From positions 1 through 52,856 of the IMG/VR virus record IMGVR_UViG_3300028399_000002: a stretch of DNA of 52,856 bases. One strand, given 5' to 3'. This DNA is from a virus. The stretch's first letter is position 1; the number at the start of each line of letters is the position of its first letter. Shown piece after piece: positions 49,390 to 52,856 of this stretch. Under the pieces are notes generated by a model. The model ran no database searches, was not told the origin of the DNA, and saw nothing but the letters and a program-made list of their open reading frames with translations. The translations under genes were made by a program, and so were the position numbers.

Positions 49390-50142
49390 ATGGAAGACCT
49401 GGATAACAAGACCAGCCAGTCGTTAGAAGAAGAGGACGACAGGGCCGTGGAGTTAGAGGGTTTGGAAGACGAGAACGAGAAAACTGGTGAACCTGGTGGT
49501 TCAGAGGATGACATTCCTCTTGAGCCTGAAGACAATCGTGTGCGTTCTCAGCTTGGAAGGCGGGTGTCTGAGCTTGATATGAAGCTCAGTAGGATAGAAG
49601 AGATGCTTAGCCAGGTGATGTATAAGAGTGAGCCTAAGAATGAAGAATCTGTTAACGATATTCTTGATGAGTTTGATGATGATATGCCTCTTACTAAGAG
49701 AGATGTTGTTCAACTTCTTAGGGCTGAGAGGCAGAGGGAAGAAAGGGCAAATGAAAAGTACAATAATGACTATCTCAATACTATAAATTCGTTTGCTTCT
49801 GATCCAGATATTGATCCAGAGATTTACAGGGAAGTTATTGCTGAAATGTCTAAACCTGGTAGCAGGTTTAATGTTCGTCACAGTGATAATGGTGCTATCG
49901 ATGCGCAGATGAATTTTCTAAAGGCTCAGACTTATGTTTTGAAGAATAAGTTTTCTGGTGGTAAGCGGAATCCTCTAAAAGGAAACAGGGGGCGTACTGG
50001 TCTTGATATAAGTTCTGGTACTAATGATAGCAATGTAAGGACTCCAAAGATTACTCGGAAACTTCCTGCTGATGCAAAAGATTTTGCTAAGCATTTTGGT
50101 TATACTGATGAAGATTTAGCACGAGTTTTAGGTGAAGAATAA
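49390..50142 (+). CDS. Scaffold-like protein
   Basis: The 250 residues start very acidic (LEEEDDRAVELEGLEDENE), followed by helical segments and DADAKDFAKHFGYTDEDLARVLG-like C-terminus (LPADAKDFAKHFGYTDEDLA). Acidic, helical proteins between portal and capsid genes are usually scaffolds. AGGAGG precedes ATG. Confidence 0.65.
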   Translation: MEDLDNKTSQSLEEEDDRAVELEGLEDENEKTGEPGGSEDDIPLEPEDNRVRSQLGRRVSELDMKLSRIEEMLSQVMYKSEPKNEESVNDILDEFDDDMPLTKRDVVQLLRAERQREERANEKYNNDYLNTINSFASDPDIDPEIYREVIAEMSKPGSRFNVRHSDNGAIDAQMNFLKAQTYVLKNKFSGGKRNPLKGNRGRTGLDISSGTNDSNVRTPKITRKLPADAKDFAKHFGYTDEDLARVLGEE

Positions 50143-50549
50143 TGGCTTTTAAACCTACAAAAGGCAACCGTAAACTATTTAAGGATTCTCGCCGGATTCC
50201 AGTCTCTTCCAAAGAGCCTAAAGACTTGGGAGAACGCGGGGATACGAATAAGTATTACCGTTGCTGGAATTGTGGGTTTATATGTAATGAAGAGCGTGAT
50301 GCTCTTGGAGATGCCTACTCAACCAGTGGTAACTATGCGTATGAAGCGATAAGAACTGCCCAGGGCTATGTGGAGACAGATGAACTTGATATTACTCCGG
50401 TTCTCGGTGGTTCTATTGTAGATTACTTTACCCTGCTTGAGTTAGGCGTAGACGGTAGTACGCCTAAGACCATACGCTACACATTTGAAGCCCTGGTCTC
50501 CAGTGGTTGTCCTGTGTGTGGTACGCTTAATTGGCGTGGCGACTACTAA
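50142..50549 (+). CDS. Zinc ribbon head-region protein
   Basis: The 135-residue protein has YRCWNCGFICNEE (about 44-51) and a C-terminal SSGCPVCGTLNWRGDY, a four-Cys zinc site linking both ends. The middle part is less conserved-looking. Its ATG overlaps the scaffold stop (TAATGG). Found between scaffold and decoration genes; function unknown. Confidence 0.6.
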   Translation: MAFKPTKGNRKLFKDSRRIPVSSKEPKDLGERGDTNKYYRCWNCGFICNEERDALGDAYSTSGNYAYEAIRTAQGYVETDELDITPVLGGSIVDYFTLLELGVDGSTPKTIRYTFEALVSSGCPVCGTLNWRGDY

Positions 50550-50552
50550 AAT

Positions 50553-50627
50553 ACCCTGTCTATTAACAAGACCTCAACCCGAAAGGCTTGACGTGGAGTT
50601 AATAGGCGAACCTGCTCGTTCGAGGGT
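50553..50627 (+). ncRNA. Three-way junction in the leader of the decoration/capsid genes
   Basis: Closing stem ACCCT 50553-50557/AGGGT 50623-50627, arm CTATTAAC 50560-50567/GTTAATAG 50598-50605 (8 perfect, with an inner TCAA...TTGA hairpin) and arm CGAAC 50607-50611/GTTCG 50618-50622. All pairs are Watson-Crick. The element begins 4 nt after a stop codon and ends about 15 nt before AAGGAGGG of the next gene. It may regulate or stabilise the mRNA of the most strongly made proteins. Confidence 0.5.
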
Positions 50628-50661
50628 AAGAGCAAAATAAAATAAGGAGGGAAAGCTACGG

Positions 50662-51474
50662 ATGATTACTTTCGTCGGCGAAGCTCCACAGAAAATCTGG
50701 ATACCTATTAAGCCAGGTGCTACTGTCTATGTAGGTAGCATAGTTACCCTCGATATTTCTGCCCTTGACGAAGGCTGTATTGTTCGTGGTCAGGCTGACG
50801 GCGCGGCTGATACTACGAACAAGGATGTACCCTTTGGTGTTGTGGTAGGCACCAATAGGAAGAATCCGCTGTACAGTTCTACGTATAAGGCTGAGTATAT
50901 CACGGATTCGGGTGCTACTGCTCCTCATAGCTCTACTGTGGAGTTTGTAGGTTACGAAGGTCCCGGTGCCAAGGGTGATCGTAGGGAGCTTGTCGAGGTT
51001 GCGCTTATAATGCCGCATACCATCTTGCGGGCTCCTATTTACAACGATGCAGTAGGTACTGCGCCTACGTTGCTGACTGCTACTGCGGGCTCTACGGATG
51101 GTCTCAGTGTTACAACTAACGCTTGTGACTTTACTCCGGTTGCAAACCTCTGTACGATATATTGTCGTACTGGTGCCAATAGGGGTATTTACAGGATTAC
51201 TGATGATACCTCTACTACGGCTGCTACATGGGATGTTGCAATGCCTTACGATATAGCAGTTGGTGATACGTTCATCCGCGTACCTGTGCGTTGGTGGGGA
51301 CCGACATACGCACGTTTGGGAGATGATACTGTATGTTCGTATCTTAACTGCTCGGAGACTCCTGCAACCAACTATGACATTATTCATGTTGTTAGGTTGG
51401 ACTTGAAGGAGGCGGGCAAGGAAGTGGTTGAGTTCTACTTTGGGGCGGATCACTTCGCTACAGCAAGAGCGTAA
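50662..51474 (+). CDS. Probable capsid decoration protein
   Basis: The 270-residue protein is rich in beta strands, Thr, Val and Gly (KIWIPIKPGATVYVGSIVTL at the start), similar to head decoration or cement proteins placed before the major capsid gene. AAGGAGGG lies 14 nt before ATG, somewhat far. Its base composition is more GC-rich than the flanking genes, like the capsid gene, as expected for highly expressed genes. Confidence 0.6.
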   Translation: MITFVGEAPQKIWIPIKPGATVYVGSIVTLDISALDEGCIVRGQADGAADTTNKDVPFGVVVGTNRKNPLYSSTYKAEYITDSGATAPHSSTVEFVGYEGPGAKGDRRELVEVALIMPHTILRAPIYNDAVGTAPTLLTATAGSTDGLSVTTNACDFTPVANLCTIYCRTGANRGIYRITDDTSTTAATWDVAMPYDIAVGDTFIRVPVRWWGPTYARLGDDTVCSYLNCSETPATNYDIIHVVRLDLKEAGKEVVEFYFGADHFATARA

Positions 51475-51487
51475 GGAGGTAGTGTAA

Positions 51488-52411
51488 ATGGGTAATCCTG
51501 TTGTGAGTTCTGCCTTCGTTCGTTTGCTGGATGACCGTCTTGATAAGGTCAAAGAGGATATATTCAAGGACCTGCCAAGTCAGATAGACAACTTGTACAC
51601 TGTTGCAAAGTCTGAGAGGGCTTGGCACGAGTTCTTTGAAGTGGGTTCTCTGCCTGATATTCCTGAGTTCAATGGAAAGATCAGCTACTTGCCGATCCAT
51701 CCTGGTTTCCACACCAAGATTGAACATAAGGAGTATGCTGCGGGAGTCCAGTACGAGCGGAAGCTGCTGGATGACAAGCGGTATGACGTGTTCGAGAAGC
51801 GTGGTGAGAAGCTTCTGAAGAGCGCGCATCGTACTCGCGAGAAGATAGCGATTGAGCCTTTTGCCTATGCCTCTTCTGCTTCGTTCAGCTACATGACGAG
51901 CGAGGAGGGAGTGGCTCTGGTATCCAGCTCGCATACCACGAAGTCGGGTACTTCGACTTCTTCAGGCTTTGATAATGCGGGTTCGTCTGCACTGTCCAAG
52001 TCTGCGGTTGCGACTACAAGGATATTGATGAGGCAGTTCCGTAACGATATCAGTGAGAGGATAGACATGAGCGATAATTTTGCTCTTGTTGTTCCTGATG
52101 CTCTCGCGGATACCGCTTACGAGATCGTCAATACTCCTAAGGGTCTGGATACTGCCGAGGGGAACGTGAACCCTCAGTATGGTAGGTATAAAATCATCGT
52201 GCTTCCGAGGCTCGATGATTATGATACCAATAACTGGTTCATGGTGAACCTCGATCTCATGAAGGAGTCGCTTATTTGGTTTAACCGTATTGAGCCTGAG
52301 GTTGCTTCTACGTGGGATTTTGACACTCTGTTGCTCAAGACCCGTGTGTACTTCAGGTGTTCTTACGGTTGGATAGATTGGCGCTGGATTTACGGATCAA
52401 TTGTGAGCTAA
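51488..52411 (+). CDS. Major capsid protein, HK97 fold; unspliced reading frame
   Basis: The 307-residue protein shows the features of HK97-fold capsid proteins: helical N-arm, MSDNFALVVPDAL and YGRYKIIVLPRLDD, WFMVNLDLMKESLIWF and a C-terminus YFRCSYGWIDWRWIYG. AAGGAGG lies 7 nt before ATG. Exon 1 ends at 52389; the 22 nt 52390-52411 are already intron but encode IYGSIVS-stop, while exon 2 (290-311) gives IYGHIVS-stop. Both forms have 307 residues. The intron start therefore mimics the lost exon. Confidence 0.9.
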   Translation: MGNPVVSSAFVRLLDDRLDKVKEDIFKDLPSQIDNLYTVAKSERAWHEFFEVGSLPDIPEFNGKISYLPIHPGFHTKIEHKEYAAGVQYERKLLDDKRYDVFEKRGEKLLKSAHRTREKIAIEPFAYASSASFSYMTSEEGVALVSSSHTTKSGTSTSSGFDNAGSSALSKSAVATTRILMRQFRNDISERIDMSDNFALVVPDALADTAYEIVNTPKGLDTAEGNVNPQYGRYKIIVLPRLDDYDTNNWFMVNLDLMKESLIWFNRIEPEVASTWDFDTLLLKTRVYFRCSYGWIDWRWIYGSIVS

Positions 52412-52856
52412 ATGGACGTACTCGACTCATATGTAGCAGGGTTCTTTGATGGTGAAGGTTGTATATCTTCACAGGAAAGTTGGATACCTGGAAAGTATGA
52501 AAAATTCCCGCGTATAAATCTTCAAATTTCTATAACTAATACTGATAAAGAAGTTTTGAATCTTATACGTGGAAGGTTTGGAGGTCAGATAAGCAAGCAT
52601 ACTAAGAAAACTGGTAAGTTGTGTTATGCTTGGAAACTAACAGGTAAAGACAAAATGAGGGTTTTCCTTTTGTCTGTGCTCCCCTACCTGATAGTTAAAA
52701 AAGAACAGGCTTTGCTTGCTTTGGAATTTATAGATACTCTTAGGAAGGAAAATTTAGGTTGTGTTCCGCTTCCTAAAGAAGTACATGAGTTGAGATACAA
52801 GATTCACTTGGCTCTCAGAAAAAGAAAAAGTAAGTCCCCTTCAGAGGTGACTCTGA
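52412..52856 (+). CDS. Intron-encoded LAGLIDADG endonuclease, N-terminal part
   Basis: ATG follows the unspliced capsid stop codon directly (TAA-ATG), so translation is coupled to the capsid gene on unspliced RNA. A single LAGLIDADG motif, YVAGFFDGEGCI, is at residues 7-18, then ISITNTDKEVLNLI and LLSVLPYLIVKKEQALLALEF, as in homodimeric phage and organelle endonucleases. The protein has 189 residues once the ends are joined. It would cut intron-less capsid genes to spread the intron. Confidence 0.92.
   Translation, partial: MDVLDSYVAGFFDGEGCISSQESWIPGKYEKFPRINLQISITNTDKEVLNLIRGRFGGQISKHTKKTGKLCYAWKLTGKDKMRVFLLSVLPYLIVKKEQALLALEFIDTLRKENLGCVPLPKEVHELRYKIHLALRKRKSKSPSEVTL
52730..52856. repeat. 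Terminal overlap, right copy
   Basis: Identical to bases 1-127; see the left copy. Confidence 0.9.

Larger units (their letters stand above)
52390..52856 (+). mobile_element. Group I intron in the major capsid gene, 5' part
   Basis: The 5' splice site is placed after GGAT (52386-52389): GGATTTAC pairs with the guide sequence GTAAGTCC (52830-52837, equal to 101-108) with the required U-G pair at the exon end. The endonuclease gene fills the loop of P1. The intron continues from base 128 of the window and ends at 289; total about 629 nt. Confidence 0.88.

Noticed and set aside
50560-50660. Second group I intron or tRNA before the decoration gene
   Set aside because: No P7 or guide-sequence signature, and the element is only 75 nt with a simple three-way junction.
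1-52856. Integrase, excisionase or CI-type repressor
   Set aside because: No tyrosine or serine recombinase motif or CI-like protein was found in any frame read.

Overview
The window is one complete genome of a tailed double-stranded DNA phage (Caudoviricetes). It carries a large terminase subunit, portal, scaffold-like protein, HK97-type major capsid protein, tailspike, lysozyme and holin candidates, and its own DNA replication set. A short-tailed (podovirus-like) virion is suggested by the gp10-like tail protein, the very large internal virion proteins and the absence of any visible tape measure or sheath. No integrase or CI-like repressor was seen, so a lytic life style is likely. The host is a bacterium with ordinary sigma-70 promoters (several perfect TTGACA-17-TATAAT copies) and AGGAGG ribosome binding sites; nothing identifies it further. 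The first and last 127 bases are identical, so this is a circular contig cut open at an arbitrary point, with 52,729 unique bases.

Layout. The + strand late block runs from about 35.8 kb through the right end and on from base 1 to 15.0 kb: tRNA-Pro, small proteins, tail fibre and tailspike genes (36.5-43.3 kb), terL (43.3-47.1), portal, scaffold and capsid genes (47.1-52.4 and 1-0.3), neck/tail and internal virion proteins (0.4-12.8), and lysis and accessory genes (8.0 and 12.9-15.0). A terminator near 15.15 kb separates it from the - strand early block (15.2-31.05 kb): class II ribonucleotide reductase, RecB-like nuclease, deoxyribosyltransferase-like protein, resolvase-like nuclease, RecA, Toprim primase, DnaB-like helicase, dNMP kinase, MazG, a uracil-DNA glycosylase/family A DNA polymerase fusion and many small Cys-rich proteins. 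A control region at 31.05-31.45 kb has divergent promoters, an operator-like dyad and a large AT palindrome. A second - strand cassette (32.2-35.0 kb) is followed by a gene-free control region (35.05-35.77 kb) with four more copies of the dyad.

The strongest signals are three LAGLIDADG elements in head genes. TerL contains two inteins, one inside Walker A and one directly before Walker B. The major capsid gene is split near its 3' end by a group I intron of about 629 nt whose P1-P9 helices can be assigned. The first 22 nt of this intron re-encode the C-terminus that exon 2 encodes, so spliced and unspliced mRNAs both give a 307-residue capsid protein differing only at residue 304 (His or Ser).

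Second come candidate structured RNAs: a multibranched - strand element (26064-26256) upstream of the dNMP kinase with related repeats nearby, a three-way junction (50553-50627) in the leader of the capsid-region genes, and a run of hairpins at 15.0-15.18 kb. All functional assignments were made by reading motifs; no database search was possible.
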